This document shows positions 1 to 12,493 of a stretch of 64,000 nucleotides of DNA, one piece after another. The DNA is taken from positions 22,908,254-22,972,253 of the forward strand of contig OX352765.1 in the NCBI GenBank assembly GCA_947095585.1. The letters are read 5' to 3'. Under the pieces are notes generated by a model. That model did no database searches. It was given only the letters and a program-made list of their open reading frames with translations, and had not been told where the DNA came from. Source of the stretch: Nephrocerus scutellatus (Eukaryota; Arthropoda; Insecta; Diptera; Pipunculidae). Positions within the stretch are counted from its first letter, which is position 1. The number at the start of each line of letters is the position of its first letter. The position numbers and the translations under genes are program-made.

Positions 1-65
1 AATTTTATTAAGAAACAGCAAGTGTTCCCAAATTTATACTGAAGATTACTTGTTATTTAGATGTA

Positions 66-166
66 ACACTTATTTTCACATATAACACTTATATTCACAT
101 TTAACACTTCTATTCACATATAACTGTTATATTCACATATAACACTTATATTCACGTATAACTCTG
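66..166. repeat. Short tandem repeat, ~21-22 bp unit
   Basis: About five imperfect copies of a unit like ACACTTATATTCACATATA run head to tail. This is low-complexity AT-rich sequence with no coding potential. Confidence 0.8.
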
Positions 167-418
167 CTCTATCTACTTCTCAACTACTCTGGTAGAAATC
201 CATCTAACTAACTACGATAAAATTTAAAGGTCCTATTCTTACATATTCTTCTAAACAACCTAGCAAATACCAGAACATGCTCGTATAATTTCCCTATACA
301 TAATTTTATATGCCATATAGTACAATACAGTAGATTTAGACGCGTCTACTCGCTTGATCTGTAAACGACCACAGAATCGTTATTTTCCTTATGCATAACC
401 GACAATCAACTTCTTCAA

Positions 419-611
419 TCTATATAATAAAAATAAAATGTTGATTCCTTGTTATTTAAGGAGACTTACATTTTTCAAACTATTTTTATTAAATTTTCAA
501 TGTATATTATTGGCAGGTGAAGGAAGGTTTTTGGCTACAGTAACCCCCACGGTGGTCACAAGAAGGCGGGGGTTCATGTGCACAGGTGGCGAACGCCTGG
601 GATAAGGTAGT
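419..611 (+). mobile_element. Helitron-like non-autonomous element, degenerate
   Basis: It starts TCTATATAATAAAAATAAAA, as many insect Helitrons do (5' TC). It shares internal blocks (TTATTAAATTTTCAATGTATA; the GGCGGG(G/T)GTTCATGTG stretch; the GCG..CGCCTGGG end) with the better copy at 20,357-20,672. The expected 3' CTAG is GTAG here, so the end is eroded. Confidence 0.5.
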
Positions 612-680
612 CTTATATACAGAGGCCGGCAATCGAAGTGTTACGAATTCAAAAGTCTGTCCAATTTTATGAAAAATATG

Positions 681-1140
681 TTACTGCTCGATATAGCCAC
701 ATTTGGCGCGGATGATAGCGTCGAGTCTCTTATCGAAGGCATTGCATGCTGCACGAACGTTTTCAGTTAGACTCAGGCTCTTAAATGCATCAATACTTTC
801 AGATCTTTTTGTCGAAACCTTGGCCACCAAAACGTACCATATGGAGAAGCTTAGTGGATTCAAGTATATAATGAGTATGCAGGTCATTGTTGCGAAGAAA
901 TGGAATTTGGAACGTGACTTCGCAAAAATTGTGTTAAACGAGCTTTATGTGATGGTGATGAATCCTGTTGGAATGTTCAGCGAATGTTACCGAATTTTAA
1001 GTGTGCTCAAGGTAGAAACGCATCATTTCATACCTTTGATTCACCTTGACGCCCTGCCCTGATCGATAAAGACTAGCCGAGAACGACCATTTGCAGTTAC
1101 AGCTGCCCGAACCATCACAGAAGCCGGACAAAAACAGTGC
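681..1140 (-). pseudogene. Mariner-like transposase remnant
   Basis: Read on the minus strand, the piece gives the transposase C-terminus (RAACNAFDKRLDAIIRAK) preceded by a degraded 'PLSFSIW' block, where the DDE family's PDLNPxDFxxW motif belongs. Further upstream is a VRAAVTANGRSR-like block with several frame breaks. The 900-1,140 part is the reverse complement of the remnant at 27,780-28,020, so both are copies of one family. Stops and frameshifts leave no intact enzyme. Confidence 0.7.
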
Positions 1141-1984
1141 TATTACAATGTTATGTTATCCATTTAGAGTATTCCTTCGAAATAAGACGTTTATCGAAAA
1201 GCTTCTGTAGATTTGTAATGAACACAACAGACTAACGTTTTTCGAAATGTGGGCGCACTGTCATCAGCCGCTTGGAAGACACATTAGCGTGAATTTAGTA
1301 ACACTTCGATCGCCGGAACCTGTGTATTTTAAAAAATCTTAATTTCCTTCTTGTTTAAAAAATCACTTTGACAATTATTGAAATCGGACATTACGCCGAG
1401 AACATAACACATCCATCGTAATGGACATTTTTTAGGCTCCAAATTGACTGAAACGTCGAGAAAACATATTTTTGGAGTACCTTCATTTTTTCCATCACAT
1501 TTTTCTGTTTTGGATTTTGACACACAAACCATGTGTTGACTTATTCTTTGGTAAATCTATCATACAAGAGCGGCCCGATAGGTATACCTAATAAATTAAT
1601 TAATGCATCCCAGAGTTATTTGAAAATGTGTACACACACATTAATGAGTGATAGTAGAATTGATTTAGTGAGAGAGAAAGTTAAGAAGAGTAAGAAATGC
1701 AAGACAAGAAAACACGACATCAGTGTCTCACTTTCTTTGGCATTTTCAAAAATAGTGTTCCAACTGATGTGATTATAATATTTGTTTCTGTTCTATTTCT
1801 ATATATGAAATCAAACACAGAGCTAAAGCTGTGGCAAACGACTGACAAACAAATGAAGGAACCACGTTTCTTATTAATTTGTGATACACAAATCCGTGTG
1901 TGTTTGAGTAAAAGAGAACTTTTTGGTCAATCCGAATTCAACCAAAGCTATTAATTCTCTCCTTTGGATATCAAATGCATGCAT
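1141..1984. other. Intergenic, nothing recognised
   Basis: AT-rich sequence with only short chance ORFs on both strands. No splice-supported exon, RNA gene or known repeat was recognised. Confidence 0.5.
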
Positions 1985-2545
1985 GCCTACTGTTACACTG
2001 CGTGTAAATGCTCTAATAGGGAATACACATTGTGCAGTTTGAATAAAATCGGGTACATTTTTGAAAATTTTGGTTAGAGAGCCCTCCGACCCCAGGGCCG
2101 ATCGCTTCAAAATTTTTACAAAAAGGGTTGTCCATCGGAGATACACATGCGTATAAAATTTGAAGAAAATCGGGTACTTTTTTTAAAAAAAAAAATGTAT
2201 GGGTTGCCCCCAACCCAGGGGCCCAATCACTTTCAAATTTTTCATGTTAATTCTCTAATAGGAGATACATATGTGTGCAAGTTTGGACCAAGTTAATTTG
2301 GTAAATATTAATATAGAGCCCATTGACTACAAAATTGTTACAAAAACTGTTGTCACCGGAGATATACAGATGTGTAAAAAATTTATATGGGAGCCCGACC
2401 TTGGGGCCCGATCACTTCCAAATTTCAATAGAAAGTGTTGTCATCGGAGATACACATGTGTTTAAAATTCAAAGAAAATTGGGTTAATTTTTAAAAAATA
2501 TATACGGGCACCCACCCTCGGGCTACAGGGCTAGATCATTCCGAA
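1985..2545 (+). repeat. Family A tandem-monomer repeat, 4-5 copies
   Basis: Recurring blocks in order: GGAGATACACATGTGT, then AAAATTTGAAGAAAATCGGG, then a T/A-rich stretch, then GGGAGCCC..GACC..GGGCCCGATCACT, then CAAATTTTTACAAAAAGTGTTGTCATC, and back to the start. The same monomer occurs at 7,525-8,412, 16,380-16,580, 18,565-19,705 and 24,410-24,490. No coding capacity. Confidence 0.8.
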
Positions 2546-2555
2546 ATTTGGGTCT

Positions 2556-2760
2556 TTCTGCATGCTTGCCTATTAGACAGTGTCCACCTTCGCCAATCCC
2601 TTCATCAGTTTTCGACCCGTCTGTGTAGAAGTGAATTCTTTAATTTTCCAAGTAGATACCTTCCTTCCAAGAAGACCTGGAGGGGACCTGAAAGTTTTTG
2701 TTGAAGTGGAGCTGCGGAATACGGAAAATAAACCCAAAAACAAATTCCTTTTCATTCATT
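2556..2760 (-). mobile_element. LINE fragment (RNase H edge), internally deleted
   Basis: Minus-strand reading gives a TDGSKTDEG-like RNase H start with frame breaks, joined almost directly to a 'HCLIGKHAE'-like stretch. That stretch is also found in the LINE at 21,405-22,115. This looks like the same family with the middle of RNase H deleted. Confidence 0.45.
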
Positions 2761-4149
2761 TGTAAGGTGCTTCTAATCTTATGAACCGATTTAAATGCAA
2801 GCTATTCTGACACATTTGGCTAAAAGGTCTCTCTCTTTTTCTAATGTACCTTCATTGTGTTGTGAATATTTTTTAAAACTTGATTTTATATTAACCACAA
2901 ACTACTCTAACTTTCACCACCATCATTTATTTTTTCCTTCCCGACATATAACTGGAGAAAAATGTCAATGATGTGCTTCTAATCTAGTGAACGTAATTCC
3001 AATAAAATACTCAAAGGTCACAGGCGTACAATCCACGTACTTACGCATACAGGCACATTATTCGTATATTGGTGGCAAGGACGAATGCCACAGACAACAC
3101 ATCCTTTCACAGGCAATAAGCTACGCCCCGTATTAAATCAAGTTCACTGCAATTTCAAGAAAATTACCTCGTGTGGGTTTGGCTACTGAGTGGTTGCTTT
3201 TATAGCACGGTTCGCAGTGTTTGTGTGCTATGGGGTTTCATTGCTAAATGCTAATAAAGTAAAACCGCTTATAAAAGTTATAAAATACTGAGAAGAAATT
3301 GAGAGGGAAAAAACCAAACCAATATGGATATGGACGAAAGCGTGCTTGTGCTTTTTAGCCTGGCTGTGAAACAAGTTCATTCACTTTGACAATTTTTTGT
3401 TGAGGTTTCATTTTTAATTATTCCAACTTTGTCACGCGATCGACCTGTATTTCAATTTGAGAAAGCAGGCAGGCAAGAGGAGCCAATGAACAACAGTCAC
3501 CTTGATTATTTTCTTGTTGCAAATTTTATTCTAAAATTCTGTATCGTTAGCGTTATCGTATCGTCTAGTGTACAACTCCTTTGAATGCATTTAATAATAT
3601 CGATTGGGAAGGTTGTTTTGGTGAAAAAAGGGGAACCCCTATTCTATACATCACCCAGAGAAAATGGGTTATTCGCCGGTGTAATAAATTAATGTTTTTC
3701 TTATGCATGTCTTATAACAGTACTCAATAGGTTGTTGTTATAGGATTCTCAATAAGTTGTTGTTATAGGACCCAGTTGAAGGACCTTGGATGTTTGATAT
3801 ATAAAACTATTGAGCTCCAGAAAATTAATAAATCGATTTTATGCATTAATATGAAAAAAGGGCATCATTATTCAGAGATATTTATCACTTTCACACATTT
3901 TCACATTTTTCTAATACACTCTCGCGTATTTATCTGATGACATGTTCCAATTTCATAATAGAGTCACTAGCTACTGACGCTGCAAAAAATTTAAAAATCA
4001 CATTCACGAAACATGTTTACTAAAATAAAGCACTTTTTAGACCGGCAATATAGTCGCGGTGCCGGACATGAAAATTAGAAAATTACAATAAACGCAAGGT
4101 ACCTCATTTCGCAGACTGCAGTTAATAGAAGAACTAGACCAATTTTTTT
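2761..4149. other. Intergenic, nothing coding recognised
   Basis: AT-rich, no supportable gene. A ~24 bp direct duplication (TCAATA(G/A)GTTGTTGTTATAGGA) lies at about 3,722-3,770. Confidence 0.5.
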
Positions 4150-4420
4150 TTTGTAATTCGCGCACCCTTATAATGCTCGGCTATATGCTTGGCACAGCGT
4201 GGGCGTTAAGGAAAAGGAGGAGAAAAGAGGAGATGTCTATGAGCTTGTTTTTTGGATGGATCTGTGGATCATATTGATGTGGGAAGACAGAGCTTGAATT
4301 ACCAATAACCAAATAAATTGCTGGCGAGAGTATGGAAAAAAAGCGCAAAATTTTCAACTTTTTTTTATAAAGAGTCACCCCTCGAACCAAGTTATCCTCC
4401 TCACAAATAGCAATGACCAC
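4150..4420 (-). mobile_element. LINE 3'-end fragment (same family as 9,862-12,335)
   Basis: The minus strand encodes SSVFPHQYDPQ..IDISSFLLLFLNAHAVPSI, which matches the VFPHLYDLQ..HRYLLF C-terminus at 12,150-12,250. Both are followed by a shared tail of the form GCATTATAAGGGTGC. A third copy of this 3' end is at 28,605-28,790. Confidence 0.6.
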
Positions 4421-4794
4421 AATGCTTTACTTAATTTTCGGTATTTTGTTCGTTTGGTTCATTCAGCATTACATGTTGACCTACATTCTTTTTGTTGACT
4501 CTCAAGTAGTGAGAAATGAGAGTTAGTGAAAGTTAGTGAAAGAAAAAAAGAAACAATAAGAATATAATAAAAATAATTTTATTCCAATGACAAATTGTCC
4601 GACGGTTATTTCGATTAAAAAGGAATTACGAAATTTATTCAGGTAGACCGCAAAAACAGAACGCGTGAAAGACGTCGTCTTGCTGCGCAAGAGTTGAATA
4701 AAATTTATGTTTTTTGTTTTTTATTAACCGACAATCTAGCGAAAATCTTTAGACGTATAAAGCATAAAGCGTCCATATAACACGATTCCCACAT

Positions 4795-5065
4795 TGGCCA
4801 TGCTGTTAGTGGTTAGTGCGTGGAACTACTGAGCGGGAAGTTCGAATTTCGAATCCCAGAAAAGCACCAAAAATCTTCTTTGCGGTCCAACCATCAGCGA
4901 ATGCCTGACCAACGACCGCGTGTAATAACTATCTTGGAAAGGTTCTTAATTCGCCTTTCGAAGGTACCTACACCTTCCAATTGTGTGCAAAAATTTAACA
5001 CGCACAGCACGAAATACTATCATTATAAAAAATTTCATAAACTTCTCCAAAAAAAAACTTCGTAA
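4795..5065 (+). mobile_element. tRNA-headed SINE-like element
   Basis: An A-box-like TGGTTAGTGCG (4,810-4,820) sits 30 bp before a B-box-like GTTCGAATTTC (4,840-4,850), giving an RNA polymerase III promoter layout. It is followed by a non-tRNA body and an A-rich tail. There is no 7-bp acceptor stem, so it is not a functional tRNA. Confidence 0.5.
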
Positions 5066-6760
5066 TACTCTTAGTTTGGAACAGATTTAAAGTCTTTTTA
5101 TTATTCCTTTTTGTAGATTCTGTTTTGCACAGCGGTTCAGCTTTTACTCTACTCGAAGCTTGTTGCCTTAAAAGCTATTAAGCGCCGTTCAAGATGTGCA
5201 CCATCAGTCAGATTATTATCTATTAACTGCTTTTTGCTTATTCTGCTCTTATACATTTTTATAATGTCTCTCAGAATTTCATTCCTCATCACTGATGCAT
5301 AATAATAATAAATTCAAAGACCGAACCTCAATTTATTAAAAAGAAAATGTTCTCTGTTGACTAACCGTTGGTTCATTCTCTATATAACAAATATCACAAA
5401 AAAAAAAGGTTAAAAAAAAGCAAAAAAAAAAATATGCTGTTATGATTCCTACAAAAACTAACACACACAAACACACACACAAAACATTTTTTAAAAAAAA
5501 GAAAACCTTTTCCCACTCAATAACGAGGCGAATGACCCAAAGTAAGGCAGCTTCGGCCTTTCAGTGGTGAAGCACGTTCGGTGGTAGACAAGGCCATGCA
5601 GATACGCATAATTTAGACGGATTAACAGTGGGACAAGAAAAAAGATAATTCAAGTCTCATTTCTAATGTCTGGTGCAACAGATTTTTATTCAATCTGTAG
5701 GAATGTTCTTTAAATATTCTATAATGTTTCCTTTTATTTTTTCCAATACGGCACAATCCAAAAATTACCTTGCTTGCCAAATGGTTTTTAGGTACTCGTC
5801 TTATTACAACGATAATGTTAATCGCTCATTTTGGCCCTTAATTTTGGCTGGTGGGCCCAGCCCACAAGAGCATAAGCACTGGTAGATAGATTGAGATCCA
5901 TAAGTACATATGTACACATTCCCTGTAAAAAGGTGGAGAAGACGCACAAACAAATTGAGAATATGAGATACATATAAACCCACCAGACTTCTTTGGGTAA
6001 GCGGAATGGAGGTTGGTTGCTACACGGACAGGCTGCTGCTAGTGGCTTATTGGCATACCATCAGCCAGTTAGAGGTAAACGCAACAAATATTCCATAGGC
6101 AATTTATACGCTGCCGTCATTGTGTAAACGTCGGTCGTCGACCAAGTGGTTGGTCAATCAACTCTTACAGATGATAATCATGACAACACGAAGGCAGTAG
6201 GTTGCTGGGCTAAGAAAAAGGTAATAAAGGCGGCAGGAATATTGGTTTGTGTGTGGGTACCCACACAGGATTGGGACAGCAAAACATTACCTATAGTAGA
6301 CACATTAAATGGGGCTTATCGTGTATTTGTTTGTAGGAACGTTGGTGGGTTTATTTAAAATGCTTTTATTTTCAAGTGCATCGCTCTTAGCTGCTGATTT
6401 ATCTACCTAACAGGTTTCTTTTTATAACAAACATTCATTTTACAAGCACACAATTCTAGAAAAAATTTATTGGAATCAAGGAATAGCTTCATATCACAAT
6501 CAGGTGAAAAGTAGGTAGATATTTTATCACATGTGGCGAGTACCGTGAGTGTGGGTATCTGTACATGAACAATTTCATAGAAAACCCTAAATACATATTG
6601 ACCGCATAAGATCGTATAGTTATACACTTGTGTATTTAATAATAAGAACTTTCGTTATATCGTAAGTGTTTTAACGATATCGTTGGCTAATTAGGAAAAC
6701 CTCGTAGCTTCACTTTTTGGCGAACAATAAATACATTTTGATGCTATCTTTTAACAACTC
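5066..6760. other. Intergenic, nothing recognised
   Basis: AT-rich sequence with A-runs near 5,400-5,510. Only chance ORFs. Confidence 0.45.
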
Positions 6761-6766
6761 AGTAAT

Positions 6767-6822
6767 AGGGCAGTGGTTAGAACTATTGGCTTCCACTCGG
6801 AGGACACCGGATTCGATTCCAG
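6767..6822 (+). repeat. tRNA-like SINE head
   Basis: A-box-like TGGTTAGAACT (6,774-6,784) and B-box-like GGATTCGATTCC (6,809-6,820) have tRNA spacing. No closing acceptor stem is visible, so I read it as a tRNA-derived SINE head or tRNA pseudogene. Confidence 0.45.
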
Positions 6823-6867
6823 GTTCGATTTCAACACTGATCATCTAGATTACAAGTACACATTATC

Positions 6868-9064
6868 ATGATACAATGCTGTACATGTGATATTCAGTTG
6901 CCTTATAAACCAAAAAATGACTTCTTGGACCTATACCCAAATGATCAAACCCAGTATGTATTTTATACGGGTCGGTATCATGGTGGGGAAAAAACGGAAC
7001 AACGCACAGCAATAAAAAAGCTAAACAAAATACAAAGACTAGCATGTGTAAATATTACAGGGGCAATCAGAACAAAACATACACCCGGTTTAGAAGCTCT
7101 ATTAAACGGTACACATAAGCCATTAAAGAAGAAGCAGACAGACAAGCTATATTCCTTCACAAACTATACAACTTCAAACAAGGAAACCCCAAAGGGCTTC
7201 TGAGTACACTTTAAAAGGTAAAAACCGTAAAGGAACTTATCCGAACCAGCTACCAAAAAAATATAAAAATAAGTTTTAAACACAACTATGAAACCATCAT
7301 TCCCTCAACAGATGAGTGGAATTCAAACCCAAAATGGATCAGGGATGATTTGCAAAATAGGTTCACTGATGGGTCAAAAACAAGTGAAGGAGTAGGAGCA
7401 GGAATATTGGGACCAAGGTGCCACAAATTCATTCCATTATGCAAGGAATCCACAATATTTCAAGCGGAACTTTACGCAATTAATACTGCAACCGAAAACT
7501 TGCTAGCAAAAGAAGACTTAATAACAAAAAAAAAACAACCCATAAAAATTAAAATTTTTCATCTAAATTCTCTAATCGCAGAAATTGATATGGGAGCCCC
7601 TCGATCCTGGGCCATTTTAATTTTATTGTAGGAGAAAATCATCGAAACAGACATTTGACATCAGATGTTAAAATTGAAAATGCTCAGATCATTTTATTCT
7701 GAGCACGTAGAGCACGCTCATACTCTGAGCAAATAAGAAACACGAGCAGTTATCTTGAGAACTCTTTGACTGCTCTGAACTAATTTATGAAAACGCGAAA
7801 TGACAGAATATTGTGAAAACTTGTTGTTCTATCTGAAAGTTGATATCGACAACAAAAAAAAAACGACATCAATAAAAATACAATTCAGTAAATAAAAAAT
7901 GTAAGTTGAATTAAGCATAAAACATTTATGTCTCGTTTCATTTGCTGGGTTCATTTGTGCGTGAGCTAAGATTTCTCTCTCTCTCTCCACCACCAAAACC
8001 ATGCAGCGCAGCCGACTGCGCAGCACACACCGCACACAGTCCATAAAGGGCGACGAATATCTGATGCCAGTATAAATATTTAAAAAATGTATAAGGGCCT
8101 TGCGGCCGAACCCGGGACCCGATCACTACCAAATTTTCGAAAAAGTATTGTTTATTGGGTATACACATGTGTGTAAAATTTGAAGAAAATCGGGTAAATT
8201 TTTTAAAATTTTTGTTTGGGAGCCCCCCGACCCCGCAGCCCGAGGGGCCTCAAAATTTAATAGAAATTCCGGAAATACACATGTGTGCAAAATTTCAATA
8301 AAATCGGGCAATGGGAAGTGGGTTAAAAATTGATCGCAAGAATCCACGACAGACGACCGACGACCGACCGACGACCGACGACCCACGGGCAAGTGAAGTT
8401 AATATAGAGAATTTAATAAATATATTTTCTGATAGTCAAGCCGTGGTCAAAGCACTACACAAGTATGAATTTCGTTCAAAGGCAGTCATCGAATCCCATA
8501 ACGTCCTAATATAATATCGCAAAAAATAACAATGTCAATACTATTTGGGTGCCAGAACATGAAGGCAATACTGGTAATAAGATGGTTGACCTAATGACTA
8601 AGAAAGGAGCTAAAACTCCATTCATAGGACCGAATCCTCTGTACGGATTCAAAAATGCAGATATAGTGAAATAAAAAACTGGACAATAAAATGCACAAAT
8701 AACTACTGGGAAAATATAGAGGGCCTACAACACTCAAAGAAATTCCTAAAATTTAACCACAAAAAGGCGAAAATAGTCATAAAACTAACAAAAAAAAAAA
8801 AAAAAAAAAAACAAGAACTAAGAATCTTATACGCTATACTTGTATTAATCATTTACGCACAACAGGAATCAGCAATGATGAGACCTGCAGATACTGCAAT
8901 GAAGAAGAGGTGACTATAGAGCACCTCCTAGCAGATTTCCCAGCCCTAAAAAGGATAAACACTATGGGCAAAATAACTTTAAGGGTAGAAGATTACCAAC
9001 AAATTCTAGAGAAGCAATCATACTGTGTATCAAAAGACTAAAGATTTCTAAGCTCAAAGAATAG
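6868..9064 (+). mobile_element. LINE 3' half (RNase H plus CCHC-like finger), interrupted
   Basis: Pieces in order: NKIQRLACVNITGAIRTKHTPG (the linker typical of I/R1/LOA-like LINEs), FTDGSKTSEGVGAGI (RNase H start), IFSDSQAVVKALHKYEF then IWVPGHEGNTGNK (RNase H), and CRYCNEEEVTIEHLLADFPALK (C-terminal finger). Stops and a 20-A run break the frame. Family A is inserted between the RNase H start and the SDSQAV motif (7,525-8,412). Which clade exactly is uncertain. Confidence 0.8.
7525..8412 (+). mobile_element. Family A element, 888 bp, nested in a LINE
   Basis: The host LINE reading frame stops matching after TTAATAA (7,518-7,524) and resumes after a second TTAATAA (8,413-8,419), suggesting a 7-bp target duplication. 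The element begins with an A-run and ACAACCCATAAAAATTAAAA, and carries one to two ~115 bp monomers. It then has ATTGATCGCAAGAATCCACG, a (CGAC)n stretch at about 8,345-8,385, and the terminus GGGCAAGTGAAGTTAATATA followed by GAGAAT. It encodes nothing, so it is non-autonomous. Confidence 0.7.
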
Positions 9065-9524
9065 GGGACACAATGGACCCATGTAGGTCGCGGTGCAAAA
9101 GTTACTTGTACCCAATTCTCATCGTATCATATCGCATCGTAGGTTTTCCTTATAGAAAACCTCGTAGCTCCTTAATAAATTTAAATAATATATATATCTC
9201 GTACTCCACTCCAATCACGGTCCCTGGAATATCTAGTAATACTGGGATAAGCCTAGAGACCAAAGCTCCTACTTATACTTAAGTAATAATGCAGCTTTCC
9301 TCATAAATTCAAGGGTCGTAATCAACTCGTAAATAACTAGCTTTTCTTTAATTATTTACTTTTTCGTTAATTAAAGAAAATTGAATCATTACATTATAAA
9401 TACCTTTATCATAAATATTGTAACAATCGTTATATTTTTATTGTACACTTTAAGTGGTAATCCTTTAGGAAATATTGCAACAACCACTGAATTGTATAAT
9501 TTTAGAATAATTATTATGAGAAAC

Positions 9525-9690
9525 TTGCGAGAATCCAGACTGTCACCTATGGCGCGGATGTAAGCGTCCAGTCTCTTAACGAAAACATTACTTGCTGCAC
9601 GAATGTAACTGTTGGTACTTTGGTCCATTCTCTACGAAGAGCTGTCCAATGCGTCCACACTTTCATATCTTTTGTCGTTCAGCTTTGGGC
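9525..9690 (-). pseudogene. Mariner-like transposase C-terminal scrap
   Basis: Minus-strand reading gives IRAASNVFVKRLDAYIRAIG, a close relative of the RAACNAFDKRLDAIIRAK end at 681-780. Only the last ~50 codons survive. Confidence 0.6.
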
Positions 9691-10385
9691 TGGTATACCA
9701 ATTTTTTTTAAAAACTTCCGTTTTCCATATTTTTAATATAAAAGCCTTCTGTTATTTTACACACGTATTGTATTCAAAGATGATTATTCAACCTGTTTTT
9801 TCAACAATAATACTGATGAAGCTTCGCAACTTATCACATCAACCATTTTCCTCCCTCCTTTAAAAAGAGCAATATTTGTAAGAATAAGTGGTTCAATGAA
9901 AAATGCATGTTAGCAGTCGCTATAGTAAAAAGAACCGCCCATTTGGACTACGTTAATGGCCCTTCCGAAAAAAAAATAGCCAGAAATAGAGCTAACTCTG
10001 CCAAAATAATGAACGATCTCAAGATTCGTGATACGTGTAGCATGAGAAAATTTTTGGATTCATATTCAAGCAGTCGAAGCTTTTTGTCTTTGCTGTAAAA
10101 AGAAACTTTGCAGAGAATAGTCATCTATTCTTTATTTCACAACTAGATGTTTCCGGGTTCTTTGTTACCCGCACACATGAACCCACGCCTTTCTCCTACA
10201 ATCGCGGGGTGGGTGGTGTACTATAGCTTATAAGGATACAGAAATAAGCACTAAGCACATAGTCTTAGTCATTCCTATGGGCAACCAAAATTCGACTTGG
10301 TTAGTTCTGTATTTATTAGTGATTACGCACTTAAAATCGTTCTCTCGTATTTTCTTTCATTCTATATGATATACATTATAGTACG

Positions 10386-10530
10386 TACAAAACACAGCAC
10401 ATAAAGCAGCGCAGCTTAAGTACACAGTCATTATGATGCTGCTATATGGCGTGATGTTCATACAAAACATAGCACAGAAAGCAGCGCAGCAAACAGTGCA
10501 GTACACAGCGCACAGTCATTATGATGCCGC
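10386..10530 (+). repeat. Imperfect tandem duplication
   Basis: The block TACAAAACACAGCACA..AAAGCAGCGCAGC..GTACACAG..CAGTCATTATGATGC occurs twice (10,386-10,442 and 10,460-10,530). The second copy has an ~14 bp internal expansion. Confidence 0.7.
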
Positions 10531-10639
10531 TTTAATTTTAAATATATTTTTGTCATATTTTAACAATTTATGTATTAACCTTAACATATAGATATATACT
10601 TTTTTATACACCTTTTTGAGTTCTACAATTTTCTATAGA

Positions 10640-10887
10640 AAGCAATTAAATATCTCTTACCGTTAAAGTAGTGTTCGTAAAAAAACCATCGGTTTCGACC
10701 CTTTTTTCGTCGACTTTAGTTACAAAATTGGTCGCCACGAAAGGCCCTTTTCTTCTACGGGATAATATAAAGCCTATGTCCACCCTGAAAGTCCATTCTA
10801 AATATTGGTGGAAGAATTTTTAAAATCGGATGACTACTTTCGTAACACATACAAACAAACTTAACCTCGTTATAATATTAGTATAGA
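10640..10887 (-). mobile_element. Helitron-like 5' end, reverse orientation
   Basis: The plus strand reads AAAGCCTATGTCCACCCT, then CATACAAACAAACTTAACC and TATAATATTAGTATAGA. Reversed, this is TCTATACTAATATTATAA, the 5' end of a class of Helitron-like elements widespread in insects. The 3' hairpin end was not found nearby. Confidence 0.4.
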
Positions 10888-12493
10888 GGTACATATGTAT
10901 TGGGAAAGCTAATATCTTAGTTTGGCATTTTGCTTGTGTGTCTACCCTTGAACTTGACCCTGATAAAGCAACTTTACCCGACATATTCCGCCATTAATTT
11001 TGAAAAGATGTCATGATGCTATCTGGATGCGAATACTCTTTTATCCGATATGCAATATGGATTTCGTAAAAATCCCTGTTCTGGTTAACTCATGACGTGC
11101 ATGACATTATTGGGAATTGAATCAAGCGTTGTATCCTTAGATATTGCAAAGGCTTTTGATCGAGTATGGCATGATTATCTAATAAATAAGATTTGTTCGC
11201 TCAACTTAGACACCTCTCTAATTGCATGGATTAAGGATTATTTATGGAACCGTATATATTGTATGTAAGAATGTCAAAATGGTATTTCTTCAGCTTCGCA
11301 TGGGATCAACGCTGGCGTGCCTTACAGCCTACGATCTTCTTAATATATATCAATCACCAGTTGTCTTTTACAACCTTTGATATCCATTCATTTGCTGATG
11401 ATAGAACGCTATCGGCTTCCATTAAGTTTATTAGTCAAACAGAATGCAATTGATTGGTTAGCGAGAACCAGAAGGCAGTTCAACATTACGTACCAACAGA
11501 TTAATTGCGAGATCAGATTCACTTAAGATGTTAGGTTTGAAGGTTTCAAGTGAACTTTCTTGGAAGGAACATACGAGAATTTATGAAATTTCAAAAAGAG
11601 TGAGCCAATCTTTGGGCCATAAGACGTTGTAACTTCTACTTCACCTCCCCTCTGAAGTATTAACATTATATAAGACCAATTTTAGAATTTAATTTATATG
11701 TGTAAGGTGGGGTTCCAAAATCGCATTTGCATTATCTTGATAGAATTCAGAAAAGATATGATACACGATGAGTCCATTACTTCATCTCTTGATTCTTTGG
11801 AGCATTTTTTCTTTATCATAAACCCCCTGAAGTTTTACACAGTTGTTTGATATTCCAAGAAAACATGAACTGTCATATTTTGAAAGGGATTGGGTTGATT
11901 TAATTTTGCATTTGATATGTATATTCATTTATTATGAATTGATAACAACCTGCGTGTTTGAACTAGTAACTACCTTTCTGACCGTTCAATTCAAGTCGTA
12001 TTGGATGGTTTCAAATCCAGTGTTCAACGCATAAACGCCGGTGTTCCCCAGGGCTCTATTTTGTCTCCGAAACTCTTTCTCATTATCATTAATGATAATA
12101 TCTTCGGATGTACCAACAAATTCAGAGGTTCCTTCTTTAGCCGTACAATAGTTATGTGGAATGAATTGCCCGACTCTGTGTTTCCGCATTTGTATGATCT
12201 GCAGTCATTTAAGATACACGTGCATAGATATCTTCTTTTTTCCTCTCCTTAATTTCCGAACGTCCACACTGTGCTAAGCATTATAAGGGTGCAAACTCCT
12301 TGAGCGTGTGCACATTATAAAAAAAAACATGACTTTTGTTTAAATATAAATGTACTTGCAATGCATGTGCATCAGTGCTTGAAGAAATGTTATGCAAATA
12401 CAAGAACTACAAATGATACGAAACACACAAACAGAAGGCAAACATTTTCAAATTTTTCTTTCAAATCCTTGAAAAAATACGGTCATTACCCAC

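Larger units (their letters stand above)
9862..12335 (+). mobile_element. Degenerate LINE with reverse-transcriptase remnants
   Basis: Pieces in order: WFNEKCMLAVAIVKRTAHLD (EN-RT linker, ~9,890-10,095), VVSLDIAKAFDRVWHDYLIN (RT) and INAGVP plus SFADD-like blocks (11,100-11,450), and VSQSLG..LYKT..ILDRIQKR thumb remnants (11,560-11,760). At 11,950-12,250 a second copy reads VLDGFKSSVQRINAGVPQGS fused to RGSFFSRTIVMWNELPDSVF. That repeats RT sequence already passed, so two insertions or a rearranged one are present. Confidence 0.75.
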
